Of a DNA stretch of 64,000 nucleotides, positions 7,721 to 15,919 are shown piece by piece. Where the stretch lies: the NCBI RefSeq assembly GCF_019703855.1, contig NZ_AP024086.1:2624501-2688500 (forward strand). Reading direction: 5' to 3'. The position numbers and the translations under genes are program-made. The stretch is from Desulfomarina profundi (GTDB lineage Bacteria; Desulfobacterota; Desulfobulbia; Desulfobulbales; Desulfocapsaceae). The notes beneath the pieces are model-generated. The model was given only the letters and a program-made list of their open reading frames with translations. It did no database searches and was not told the origin of the DNA. The first letter of the stretch is position 1. Each line of letters begins with the position of its first letter.

Positions 7721-10700
7721 TCTCTCAGCCTGGTTTACCAGAAATCCTGTTGCTGCAAATCTGCTGATGCTGCTGGTTCTGACCGGTGGTGCATTCGCTG
7801 TTAAAACCATCCGTATCGAGGGGTTTCCTGCCATTTCTCCCGGCTCTGTCACCATCACAACAGTAAACCCAGGCGCAAGCGCAAAGCAGATCGACCAGAC
7901 CATTTCCTGGAAGATTGAAAAAAGCCTGGAAGGCATGGCCGGTATAAAAAAGATATCATCCTTTTCCGAGCAGAATATTTCCACGATCTGGGTACAGAAA
8001 ACAAGTCGATTTGATTTGGATCGTTTTCAAAATGAGATCCAGGAAAGAGTGAACAGTATTGCCGATCTGCCCCGTCAGGCAGAGCGACCATCTGTCAGGC
8101 GGGACGAATTCAAGGTTGAGGCACTGCTGGTTCAGGTTTATGGCGATACCGATACTGCAACCCTGCAGAAAGCAGCCAGGAAAATCAAAGATGAACTCCT
8201 TGCCCATCCAAAGATCACCAGGATAAAACCCTTCGGTCTGCTCTCCCCTGAAATCCGCATTGAAGTGGACAATGAGCGTCTGCAGGCCTGGAATCTTTCC
8301 CTGGACGATATGAGGGCGGCCATACAGCGGGCTTCCCTTGACTACCGCATGGGCAGAATCGAGAGTGACAGTGGTCGGGTGGTGCTTCGTGCCGACACCA
8401 AGGCCACCGGCTCCAGAGAATTCGCAGCTGTTCCATTGATGACGCTGTCTGACGGCAGCAGTCTGCTGATAAGGGATGTGGCAAATGTAACAGACGGATT
8501 TGGGGAGGAAAACCGCTTCGCCCGTTTTCAGCACCAGCCATCCGTCGGATTGCAGGTTTATACCAGTAAAAAAGGACATCTTCTCGAAGTGAGTGAAGCT
8601 GCTCACAAGGTAGTGGACAGAATCCGGCACCAGCTCCCTGACAATATCAAAGTGGATATCTGGGGAGAATATGCTGTCTATATGAAAACAAGACTCTCGC
8701 TGCTGGCTGTCAATTTTCTCCAGGGACTGCTGATTGTATTTGCCCTGCTGGCTGTTTTTCTGAACCTCAGGCTCGCCTTCTGGGTAGCCATGGGTATTCC
8801 CATTTCACTGGCCGGTACACTGATATTGATGGGTGACAGGTTTTTCGGGAATTCCCTGAACGAGATCACCACATTTGGTATGATCATCGTCCTGGGCATC
8901 CTGGTGGATGATGCGGTTGTGGTAGGTGAATCAGTCTTTACGTCCCGCAGGATAATTAAAGACCCGGTGGAGGGCACCATCCACGGAGTAAAGCGGGTGT
9001 CCACAGCCACCATTTTTGGAAGCCTCACCACGGTGGCGGCCTTTTTCCCACTCCTGCTTATTGATAATGACCTCGGAAAGCTCTTTGCCGGTTTTTCCGT
9101 GGTGGTAGTCATTGCCCTGCTTCTGTCACTGCTGGAAAGTAAACTCATTCTACCGGCCCACCTGGCAGCTATCCGGATTGGCACCCCTTCCCCGACATCC
9201 GGGAAAAGTATTCCTTTCCTCTGGCGGCGGATACAGTCTTTAGCAAACACCTTTTTATCTTTTGTCAACACCACAATATACCAACCCCTGCTTCACCGTG
9301 CCTTGTGTCATCGTTATTCGGCAATACTCGTATTGCTGACCATGGCCCTGTGCTCGGCAACCTTAATATCTAACGGCTGGGTGCGCACTGTCTTCTTTCC
9401 TGAAGTTCCGGGACAGATCATTTCCGTAGAACTGGAGATGGTGAACGGCAGCCCCCTCAGCCTGACACGGTCCAATGTTGACGCCATTGAACTGGCGGCA
9501 AAGGAGTTGAACAGTGAAGTTGAGGCCGAATTACACACCAAGGCCCCTCCCATTGCCAAACTCATGACAGCCATGACCGGACCACTCACAGCTCTGGTTT
9601 TTGCAGAACTGCAACCGGAAGGGAAACGGCATATGAAGACCATGGAGACACTGGCCAGATGGCGCAAAAAGGTCGGAAGACTCGAAGGTGTCGAGTCCCT
9701 GAATTTCAACGGGTCTTTTGAATCCACGGACGGATTTGAAATTGAACTTGCCGGTCGCAATGAAGCTGTACTCGAGAATGCCGCCACCTATTTTACCAAA
9801 TCCCTGGCCAGGCTTGAGGGTGTCAATGATATCCGTGACAACATCAAGCAGGGCAAACCACAGATACGGTTGGAACTGAAACCTGCAGCCAGGCACCTGG
9901 GACTCACCGCCGCAGACCTGGCTCGACAGATTGGCGACGGCTTTGGCGGACTGGAAGTTCAACGTGTGCAGCGGGGCAATGAAGAGGCAAAAGTTGTTGT
10001 AAAATATAAAAGACAGCAACGACGGGATATGGAAGATCTCCTGAAAACCCGTATACAGACAGAAAAAGGACGGTGGGTTCCACTTTCTTCCGTGGCTGTC
10101 ATAAAATCAGGTGCTACCCCCTCCGTTATAATACGACAGAACGGTCGAAGGGTTGCCAGTGTGCATGCCTCTCTCAATAAGGAAATCATAAGCCTGACAG
10201 AGGCTTTTCAATGGATCGAGAAAAATTTAAAGCCGGAATTCAAACGTCTTTATCCGGGGATCAGTATCAGAAGCGCAGGAGAACTTGAAGATATCAGCGA
10301 AGTCAAGGGTGGTATGATGCGCAGCGTTGTCATAATCCTCCTCCTGATCTATTCCCTCCTCGCTGTTCCGCTGAAATCCTACTGGCAACCTTTTATAATA
10401 ATGTCCGTCATTCCCTTTGGTTTCGTGGGTGCAGTAACGGGTCACCTCATCACCGGGACCTCACTCTCAATCCTTTCATTTTTCGGCATGATGGTGGTCA
10501 TGGGAGTTGTCGTCAATGACAGCCTGGTGATGATAACCAGGTTCAATGAATTGAGGCAAAAAGGAGAAAAACTGCAACTATCGCTAATACAGGCGGGAGG
10601 AAGCCGTTTCCGGGCAATTTTTCTCACCACGGCAACCACCGTCTGCGGCCTGGTACCGTTGCTGTCCGAAACCTCTGAACAGGCGCAGTACCTGATACCG

Positions 10701-10865
10701 GCAGCCCTGTCCATCGCATGGGGAGAACTCTTTGCCACCCCTGTGACATTGCTCATCGTTCCGGTGTTGATCAATATTGGAGATGATCTGCGTTTTTTTC
10801 AACGCCTGAATCCAAAACGGTTGTTTTTCGGTACCCTGAAAACAGAAAAAAGGGCAATAAAATGA
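7710..10865 (+). CDS. RND superfamily efflux pump, AcrB/HAE1-like
   Basis: 1051-residue inner-membrane proton-driven transporter with the usual two-fold repeat: one N-terminal helix, a large periplasmic loop, a six-helix bundle, then a second such half. Helix 4 carries the paired Asp of GILVDDAVVVGE used in proton relay; the second half has GVVVNDSLVMITRFNE. Start ATG 7710 overlaps the adaptor stop by 11 bases and follows AAAAGG. Full length for the family. Substrate cannot be named from sequence; the linked serine hydrolase and MipA/OmpV protein hint at cell-wall-active or hydrophobic compounds. Confidence 0.93.
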   Translation: MLDNLSAWFTRNPVAANLLMLLVLTGGAFAVKTIRIEGFPAISPGSVTITTVNPGASAKQIDQTISWKIEKSLEGMAGIKKISSFSEQNISTIWVQKTSRFDLDRFQNEIQERVNSIADLPRQAERPSVRRDEFKVEALLVQVYGDTDTATLQKAARKIKDELLAHPKITRIKPFGLLSPEIRIEVDNERLQAWNLSLDDMRAAIQRASLDYRMGRIESDSGRVVLRADTKATGSREFAAVPLMTLSDGSSLLIRDVANVTDGFGEENRFARFQHQPSVGLQVYTSKKGHLLEVSEAAHKVVDRIRHQLPDNIKVDIWGEYAVYMKTRLSLLAVNFLQGLLIVFALLAVFLNLRLAFWVAMGIPISLAGTLILMGDRFFGNSLNEITTFGMIIVLGILVDDAVVVGESVFTSRRIIKDPVEGTIHGVKRVSTATIFGSLTTVAAFFPLLLIDNDLGKLFAGFSVVVVIALLLSLLESKLILPAHLAAIRIGTPSPTSGKSIPFLWRRIQSLANTFLSFVNTTIYQPLLHRALCHRYSAILVLLTMALCSATLISNGWVRTVFFPEVPGQIISVELEMVNGSPLSLTRSNVDAIELAAKELNSEVEAELHTKAPPIAKLMTAMTGPLTALVFAELQPEGKRHMKTMETLARWRKKVGRLEGVESLNFNGSFESTDGFEIELAGRNEAVLENAATYFTKSLARLEGVNDIRDNIKQGKPQIRLELKPAARHLGLTAADLARQIGDGFGGLEVQRVQRGNEEAKVVVKYKRQQRRDMEDLLKTRIQTEKGRWVPLSSVAVIKSGATPSVIIRQNGRRVASVHASLNKEIISLTEAFQWIEKNLKPEFKRLYPGISIRSAGELEDISEVKGGMMRSVVIILLLIYSLLAVPLKSYWQPFIIMSVIPFGFVGAVTGHLITGTSLSILSFFGMMVVMGVVVNDSLVMITRFNELRQKGEKLQLSLIQAGGSRFRAIFLTTATTVCGLVPLLSETSEQAQYLIPAALSIAWGELFATPVTLLIVPVLINIGDDLRFFQRLNPKRLFFGTLKTEKRAIK

Positions 10866-11539
10866 AAACTGAGCAAAAGATCGCAAGAAGTGTTGGAGTA
10901 ATGTTAATCATTGGAACTGTAGCAGGTATATCAAGCATTGCCCTTACCGGCTCAATCTTTGGTGCCCCGGACTATCTTACCCGGATTTCGGCAAATGTAA
11001 TCCAGTTTATAACGGGAACACTCCTGGTGCTCATTATGGGTTTTGCACTGGCCTCAGTTCCAGTCATGATGTTTCCGATTTTTAAACAGTACAATGAACC
11101 CCTGGCACTCGGGTCAGTTATTTTCAGGGGAGCACTTGAAACTTCTGCCTATATAGCCATTGCTGTCTGCTGGCTCCTTCTCCTCTCCCTGAGCCAGGAA
11201 TATATCAATGCTGAACCTCCTGACCTTTCCTTGTATCAAATACTTGGTACATTGATCCTGAAAACGGTCAATATAATCAGCCAGATTCTGGCTATTGTTT
11301 TCAGCCTTGGTGCGCTGATGTTTTACTTTTTATTCTACCGATCAAAACTCATCCCTCGCTGGCTGTCAACTTGGGGACTTGCCGGGGCCGTATTGTATCT
11401 GAGTGTCCCTCTGACAGGTATGTTCAATATCGATTGCGAGTTCCTGTACGCTCCCCTGGCAACCCAGGAAATGGTCCTGGCAGTCTGGCTGATTATCAAC
11501 GGTTTCAATCCACCCCGAAAACATTCAGGAGTAGAGTAA
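10862..11539 (+). CDS. DUF4386 family integral membrane protein
   Basis: 225-residue protein with about six transmembrane segments (for example residues 12-34, 45-70, 90-110 and 140-165) and the RGALETSAYIA stretch characteristic of DUF4386. The family has no known biochemical function. ATG 10862 overlaps the RND stop (ATGA), so it is translationally coupled to the pump. Its own stop overlaps the next start in the same way. Confidence 0.8.
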   Translation: MKTEQKIARSVGVMLIIGTVAGISSIALTGSIFGAPDYLTRISANVIQFITGTLLVLIMGFALASVPVMMFPIFKQYNEPLALGSVIFRGALETSAYIAIAVCWLLLLSLSQEYINAEPPDLSLYQILGTLILKTVNIISQILAIVFSLGALMFYFLFYRSKLIPRWLSTWGLAGAVLYLSVPLTGMFNIDCEFLYAPLATQEMVLAVWLIINGFNPPRKHSGVE

Positions 11540-11973
11540 TGAATAATTATCAATTACCCCCCAAAAATGCCATGACAACAAAACTCGATACGAAAACAAA
11601 ACTCTCAACATTATGGATCGTAGTCATGTTCAACATGGCATATGCGGATATTCTTTCATTTTATATCCCCGGCAAACATGAAGAACTTGCTGCATTTGCC
11701 GGTGACACACCGGTCTCTCAACTTATGCTGGCTGGCGCAATAGTGCTTGAAATTCCGATTCTCATGATTTTTCTCTCAAGAATATTGAATTACAATGCGA
11801 ACCGCTGGGCAAATATCATAGCAGGTATCAGCATGATCATGTTTGCCGTCGGCCCGGAGATCGGTAACGATTCCATAGATCCTCACTATATTTTCATCGC
11901 CACTGTAGAAATTCTCTGTATGCTCCTTATTATCAGAACCGCATTGAAATGGCCAAGTCCTGAAAATGCCTGA
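11539..11973 (+). CDS. DUF6326-like small membrane protein
   Basis: 144-residue protein with four predicted membrane helices. The segment LSTLWIVVMFNMAYADILSF resembles DUF6326 proteins. The start is the ATG at 11539, where TAATG links it to the previous stop. Frames open further upstream but lie inside the previous gene. It is the last gene of the coupled efflux set; function unknown. Confidence 0.75.
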   Translation: MNNYQLPPKNAMTTKLDTKTKLSTLWIVVMFNMAYADILSFYIPGKHEELAAFAGDTPVSQLMLAGAIVLEIPILMIFLSRILNYNANRWANIIAGISMIMFAVGPEIGNDSIDPHYIFIATVEILCMLLIIRTALKWPSPENA

Positions 11974-11984
11974 TCAACAAGAGT

Positions 11985-12007
11985 GGCGATTTGACTTGTC
12001 AGTCGCC
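11985..12007. terminator. Candidate hairpin between convergent genes
   Basis: GGCGA (11985-11989) pairs with TCGCC (12003-12007) and TGAC (11992-11995) with GTCA (11998-12001). It lies between convergent genes ending at 11973 and 12076. There is no T-run next to the stem, so it is only a possible terminator. Confidence 0.3.
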
Positions 12008-12075
12008 GTAAAAAGGAACAGCAGATTCCACCTTAAATTCGTCACCTCGTGGTTTTAAAAGGGGGGTAAGCCCAG

Positions 12076-13005
12076 TCACCACGTCATCAATTTCTCTATT
12101 TTCTCTTGTAAACATTGCGGAGCATTGTTTTTTAACTTGTTGATTAACGCGGACTTGGTTTTTTTCAGCCCCGGCTCAAAAAGGTCCATATCTCCATGAT
12201 TGGTATGAATAACCAGCTTGGTCTGTAATTTTCTCGGTGCCTTGAATTTACTTGCTCCAGCAACTGTATAGGTTTCCTTCAGATCAAAGTCTTGAATACT
12301 TTTCCACGCGGCAAACAGAACATTTGCAGGGTAATGCACTCTGATCCCCTCATCACCTATCTCAACACTCTGAGCACTAAGATTAGAGGTAAAATAGGCG
12401 CAGAAGATAATAACGGGAATGTATACCACCGTCGCCGTCATCATTGCAACAGGATCATACAGGTAAGGGGTCGTCCCTGTAAATTTATTCCATCCATAGG
12501 CAACCACGCAATAAGCCATAATGCTTAAAAACAAAATAAACACCATGTCGGCTGTTATTGCCACCCACCTGGGATTGATGGGGATACCGGGTTGCTTGGT
12601 ATACCCCCTGCGTATCAATGTAAGACTTGGTAATAAAAAAACTGCGGCCAAAATATACCTTATAGTCTGCACCCTCCTCTTTAGTTGGGCTTCTTTAATA
12701 AACTTGGGACTGTTTTCCTCCTGCCTCCTTTCTTTTTCGAGCTCCTGCATCATTTTTATATGTGCAGCCGTCATCTTCTTGGTTCGTTGCTTCAACTCCG
12801 CCATCTTCTTTTGAAACTCTTTAGGTATCCACTCCATATCTTTAGCGGTGGGTCCAACATCCCTCTCTTCTCCACTTATATGGTTGTCAAGGCTGTTATA
12901 TTGATATGGTTTACTGAAAGGATTGCCATCATAGGGGCCAAACGCCAGTGCGATAAACAAGGACAAAAAAAGATATCCCAGGGATCTATTTAGATAGATT
13001 TTCAT
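12076..13005 (-). CDS. Unrecognised membrane protein with coiled-coil segment
   Basis: 309 residues, family not recognised. An N-terminal hydrophobic segment (residues about 8-24) is followed by a charged, probably coiled-coil stretch (about 58-110, with KKMAELKQRTKKM), three membrane helices (about 112-130, 148-168 and 184-205) and a C-terminal soluble domain. That domain has a PH-like pattern (EIGDEGIRVHY, FAAWKSIQDFDL, LVIHTNHGDMDLF). Start ATG 13005. It begins 24 bases after the stop of a truncated gene on the same strand. Confidence 0.65.
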   Translation of the reverse strand: MKIYLNRSLGYLFLSLFIALAFGPYDGNPFSKPYQYNSLDNHISGEERDVGPTAKDMEWIPKEFQKKMAELKQRTKKMTAAHIKMMQELEKERRQEENSPKFIKEAQLKRRVQTIRYILAAVFLLPSLTLIRRGYTKQPGIPINPRWVAITADMVFILFLSIMAYCVVAYGWNKFTGTTPYLYDPVAMMTATVVYIPVIIFCAYFTSNLSAQSVEIGDEGIRVHYPANVLFAAWKSIQDFDLKETYTVAGASKFKAPRKLQTKLVIHTNHGDMDLFEPGLKKTKSALINKLKNNAPQCLQEKIEKLMTW

Positions 13006-13028
13006 GCCGACCCATCCTCCTCATGCAA

Positions 13029-13262
13029 TTAGTTGAGATCTAAAACCCAAGTATCTCCTGGATGCAACCCAGTCCCTGAACATGTCCCCTCGATGCGGTC
13101 GCCTTGTATTTGTCCTCGGAAAATCTGCCCGCAAGGCTCGTTCCACCCTTGCTCGGAGCAGTCTCGTTCCATGACCACGGTGTTTCCTGAAATTCTTCCC
13201 TTTATCGGGTCAATGCGGTGCCCCGGACAGCAGGTCCACTCCGATGTTCCTGTAATCAGAAG
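13029..13262 (-). pseudogene. 3' fragment of a cysteine-containing gene cut by an IS element
   Basis: An open frame on the minus strand reads in from the IS boundary near 13263 and ends at TAA (13029-13031). Its readable C-terminus contains EWTCCPGHRIDP, GRISGNTVVMERDC, GWNEPCGQIF and LHPGDTWVLDLN. These GRI(x)GNTV and paired-Cys patterns suggest a small secreted or lipocalin-like protein. The 5' part is missing: the IS3-family element begins where the frame enters. Family not identified. Confidence 0.5.
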
Positions 13263-13349
13263 TGGTCCCCAATTTTAAACCACCTTCAAGCTCTTTTATG
13301 TTTATATTGCATAGTTCAAGTTCATGCCCCTGCAGGGGCATTTTGATGT

Positions 13350-14210
13350 TCAGGCGGCAATAGCCAATTTCTCACTGTAAATCTCTTCAGGAGTTGCGTC
13401 ACCAAGGGATTCATGAGGTCGTAACATGTTATATCTCTCAATAAATGCTGATATTCCTCTTTCGAGTTCAACTCCATTTTCGTAGGATTTCAGATAAATA
13501 TCCTCATATTTGATTGTTCGCCAGAATCGCTCGATGATAACATTGTCAATCCATCGACCTCTGCCATCCATACTGATGTCAATACAATTGTCCTGCAGAC
13601 ATTTTATCCACTCATCTGATGTGAACTGGCAACCCTGATCAGTATTCATAATCTCAGGAGCACCATATTTTTGTAGTGCCCGTTTCAAAGCTTTAAGGCA
13701 GAATTCAGTTTCAAGACTGTTGGATAGTTCCCAGGAAAGAACTTTTCTGGAATACCAGTCCATAACTGAAAAAAGATACATATATCCTCGATGCATTGGG
13801 ATAAATGTAATATCAGCGCACCACACCTGATTGGGACGAACAATGGATAGCCCTTTCAATTTATAGGGAAATATCCCAGAAGGGCCTCCCGGGATTGTTG
13901 TCCTTTTGCGAGGGTAAATTGCCTCTATTCCCATAAGACGCATCAACCGACGAACACGCTTTCTTCCAATTCTTTTTCCGGTCTGTTTTCTGAGATATTT
14001 ATACATCCGGCGTGAACCTGCAGTAGGATCAATAAGATTCTGCCGATCTATCTCTTTCATCAGCAGGTGGTTTTCTTCGGATTCACCTGCTAACCTGTAA
14101 TAAACCATTGAACGATGAATCGCCAGCAATCTGCATTGACAGCGAATGGACAGTTGAGAATCCTTTTCTATTAATTTTATTCTTTGACGGGGATTCCCAA
14201 CTGCCTGCAC
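13350..14210 (-). CDS. IS3-family transposase OrfB (DDE integrase core)
   Basis: 286-residue catalytic part of the transposase. An HTH_21-like segment precedes the rve integrase core. The DDE residues are visible: Asp in VWCADITFIP, Asp in IMNTDQGCQF and Glu in IIERFWRTIKYED, followed by the Lys/Arg expected after the Glu. OrfB should be made mostly as an OrfAB fusion: the heptamer AAAAAAG at the orfA end (just before the GTG at 14210) is a classic -1 slippery site and OrfB is in the -1 frame. It appears intact. Confidence 0.88.
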   Translation of the reverse strand: MQAVGNPRQRIKLIEKDSQLSIRCQCRLLAIHRSMVYYRLAGESEENHLLMKEIDRQNLIDPTAGSRRMYKYLRKQTGKRIGRKRVRRLMRLMGIEAIYPRKRTTIPGGPSGIFPYKLKGLSIVRPNQVWCADITFIPMHRGYMYLFSVMDWYSRKVLSWELSNSLETEFCLKALKRALQKYGAPEIMNTDQGCQFTSDEWIKCLQDNCIDISMDGRGRWIDNVIIERFWRTIKYEDIYLKSYENGVELERGISAFIERYNMLRPHESLGDATPEEIYSEKLAIAA

Positions 14211-14482
14211 TTTTTTTCGAGGAAATCCACCTCCATTGACAATTGCCCGACTTTCTGGTGGAGTTGTGCTTTTTCCTTCTCAGAGTCTTTGGGTTTTCTT
14301 TTTGTTTTTTTCTCAAAAATCTCGGGTAAATGTTCGAGCATTTCTTTTTTCCACTTCCCGACCATAATCGGATGTATTTCAAAATCCCGAGCAATTTCAC
14401 TGAGAGTTTTTACACCCCGAATCGCTTCGAGTGCAACCCTTGCCTTAAATTCTGCTGTGTGTTTTCGTCTTTGCTTTTTCAT
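14177..14482 (-). CDS. IS3-family OrfA (transposase HTH subunit)
   Basis: 101-residue helix-turn-helix protein (HTH_Tnp_1). The N-terminus KKQRRKHTAEFKARVALEAI and TLSEIARDFEIHPIMVGKWK are typical of IS3 OrfA; a coiled coil with LEKKCRQLG closes it. It overlaps orfB by 34 bases, with the slippery run inside the overlap. ATG 14482. Confidence 0.85.
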   Translation of the reverse strand: MKKQRRKHTAEFKARVALEAIRGVKTLSEIARDFEIHPIMVGKWKKEMLEHLPEIFEKKTKRKPKDSEKEKAQLHQKVGQLSMEVDFLEKKCRQLGIPVKE

Positions 14483-14550
14483 AATTCCTCATTTTACCAT
14501 GATTGAAGAACTATGCAGTAATTTATAACTTAACTGGTGGTCCTATTTCC

Positions 14551-15098
14551 TGGGACCGGCTCTGGTGGTTGACCATATTTGCTATAGCTGTTTCCATCTT
14601 CGTTACTTTTTTCTGAAAATCAGCCCTGGTTCCGCTCCAGGTAACAGAGGCGTTGCTGGGCATTTTGCAGCCGTCAATGGCAAACATCTCTCTGCCGATC
14701 AGTTTCTGTTCATCGCAAACCAGAAGTACTTCAAGAAACAGTGAGACTATCTCCCGGTCCATGCTGGAAATAAAATCTGCAATTGTGGTGAAATGCGGAC
14801 GGCTATCAGCAGACAGTGCCATAAAGATTACATTCTCACGACAGGCTCTCTCTATTTTACGGCTGCTCACAATCCCTCTGGAATAGGCAAACAGAATGAT
14901 TTTAAGCAGAATCTTCGGATCATAGGCCGGGGCACCAGAATCATCATTGTGATAGCGATCATTAAAGATGGATAGATCAAGTTCATGATCAATGAGATAA
15001 TTCAGCGTATATTCAAAAGTGCCGGGAAGAACCTGATTTGCAAAATGGATGGGAATGAACTTGCCCTGAGCATAGGAATAAGGTTTATACCGTGCCAT
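14551..15098 (-). pseudogene. Truncated IS1182-family transposase
   Basis: N-terminal about 183 codons of an IS1182-type transposase (normally around 450-500 residues). The DUF772-like domain is present: LNYLIDHELDLSIF, GAPAYDPKILLKIILFAYSR and SRKIERACRENVIF. The beginning of the DDE region is seen in REMFAIDGCKMPSNAS. After HQSRSQEI the frame runs into the IS3-family end, so the catalytic C-terminus is lost. Confidence 0.8.
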
Positions 15099-15197
15099 TG
15101 CAGCTCCATTTATCGAAGGTAAGGGGTATTTCGATCAATTTGCGACAGCAGTATAACATTTTTACATGTATTATTCAGTAGTTAATTGGACTAAATG
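14551..15197 (-). mobile_element. IS1182-family remnant (5' part only)
   Basis: Remaining part of an IS1182-type element: the upstream region and the N-terminal part of its transposase. The 3' half is absent; the IS3-family element sits where it should continue. The outer end is not certain. A sequence CTGTAGAAAAAGT on the minus strand at the 15198 junction may be its terminal repeat or part of the adjacent 283-bp repeat. Confidence 0.6.
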
Positions 15198-15784
15198 ACT
15201 TTTTCTACAGCTTGAACGAGTCTGTAGGATAAGTATCCCGGTATTGCAAGCATCTGCTGTTTTTTGATTTTATCAAATTAATGCTAGTAAATATAATTCT
15301 GTTATTTCAGCTACATATAAGCATATCCCGTTTAAGCCCCCAAAACGACCTTATTTTTTATTTTTCTGTGATATCAGCACCATAGATCACTTATTGTTAA
15401 AGTTAAGGTGTCTATAGGATATATTATAACACTCCCCCACAATTATCATTGTAAAATCAAGCAGTACAAGAGGCACATTTACTTTTTCTACAGCTTGAAC
15501 GAGTCTGTAGGATAAGTATCCCGGTATTGCAAGCATCTGCTGTTTTTTGATTTTATCAAATTAATGCTAGTAAATATAATTCTGTTATTTCAGCTACATA
15601 TAAGCATATCCCGTTTAAGCCCCCAAAACGACCTTATTTTTTATTTTTCTGTGATATCAGCACCATAGATCACTTATTGTTAAAGTTAAGGTGTCTATAG
15701 GATATATTATAACACTCCCCCACAATTATCATTGTAAAATCAAGCAGTACAAGAGGCACATTTACTTTTTCTACAGCTTGAACG
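15198..15784. repeat. Perfect 283-bp tandem direct repeat
   Basis: 15198-15480 and 15481-15763 read identically, and a third copy begins at 15764 but diverges after 21 bases. There is no convincing ORF inside. On the minus strand each unit can be read as beginning at TTCAAGCTGTAG directly after the attC boundary of the HNH cassette, so the units may be tandem copies of an ORF-less integron cassette. A possible R'' core CTTAAAC (15330-15336 and 15613-15619) differs by one base from the complement of the boundary core GTTCAAG. An IS-related tandem duplication is the alternative. Confidence 0.9.
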
Positions 15785-15905
15785 TTGAGCTCACAGGATT
15801 TTGCCTGAAAGCATTGGCCAATAATAATGCTTGAGATATTGCAAAAGCAAATCAATCTGCGATAGCCGGAAGTGGCAAAATTCCTTGTGAAGCGCCTGGT
15901 TATGT
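15777..15905 (-). other. attC site 3 (end of HNH cassette)
   Basis: 129 bp. On the minus strand R'' is ACATAAC (15899-15905), 14 bases past the HNH stop, and the R' cleavage core is GTTCAAG (15777-15783, two mismatches to GTTRRRY). The inner arms CACAAGGAATTTTGCC (15874-15889) and GGCAAAATCCTGTG (15792-15805) pair except for two unpaired bases in the left arm, the usual extrahelical bases of attC. Confidence 0.65.
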
Positions 15906-15919
15906 ATATATTTTTAATA

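Larger units (their letters stand above)
13262..14550 (-). mobile_element. IS3-family insertion sequence
   Basis: About 1.29 kb element carrying orfA and orfB in the usual overlapping arrangement. The left end begins near TGGTCCCCAATTTTAA (13263). The right end, read inward, begins near TAGGACCACCAGTTAA. These are imperfect inverted repeats, so the ends are approximate to a few bases. The right end interrupts an IS1182-family transposase gene and the left end abuts a truncated unrelated gene, so one flank was probably also deleted. Confidence 0.75.

Noticed and set aside
10862-10865. Possible RND fusion with the DUF4386 protein
   Set aside because: The overlap is a normal ATGA stop/start coupling in a different frame.
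13033-13278. 81-codon plus-strand frame
   Set aside because: It is antisense to the truncated cysteine-containing gene, whose minus-strand frame has better protein character.
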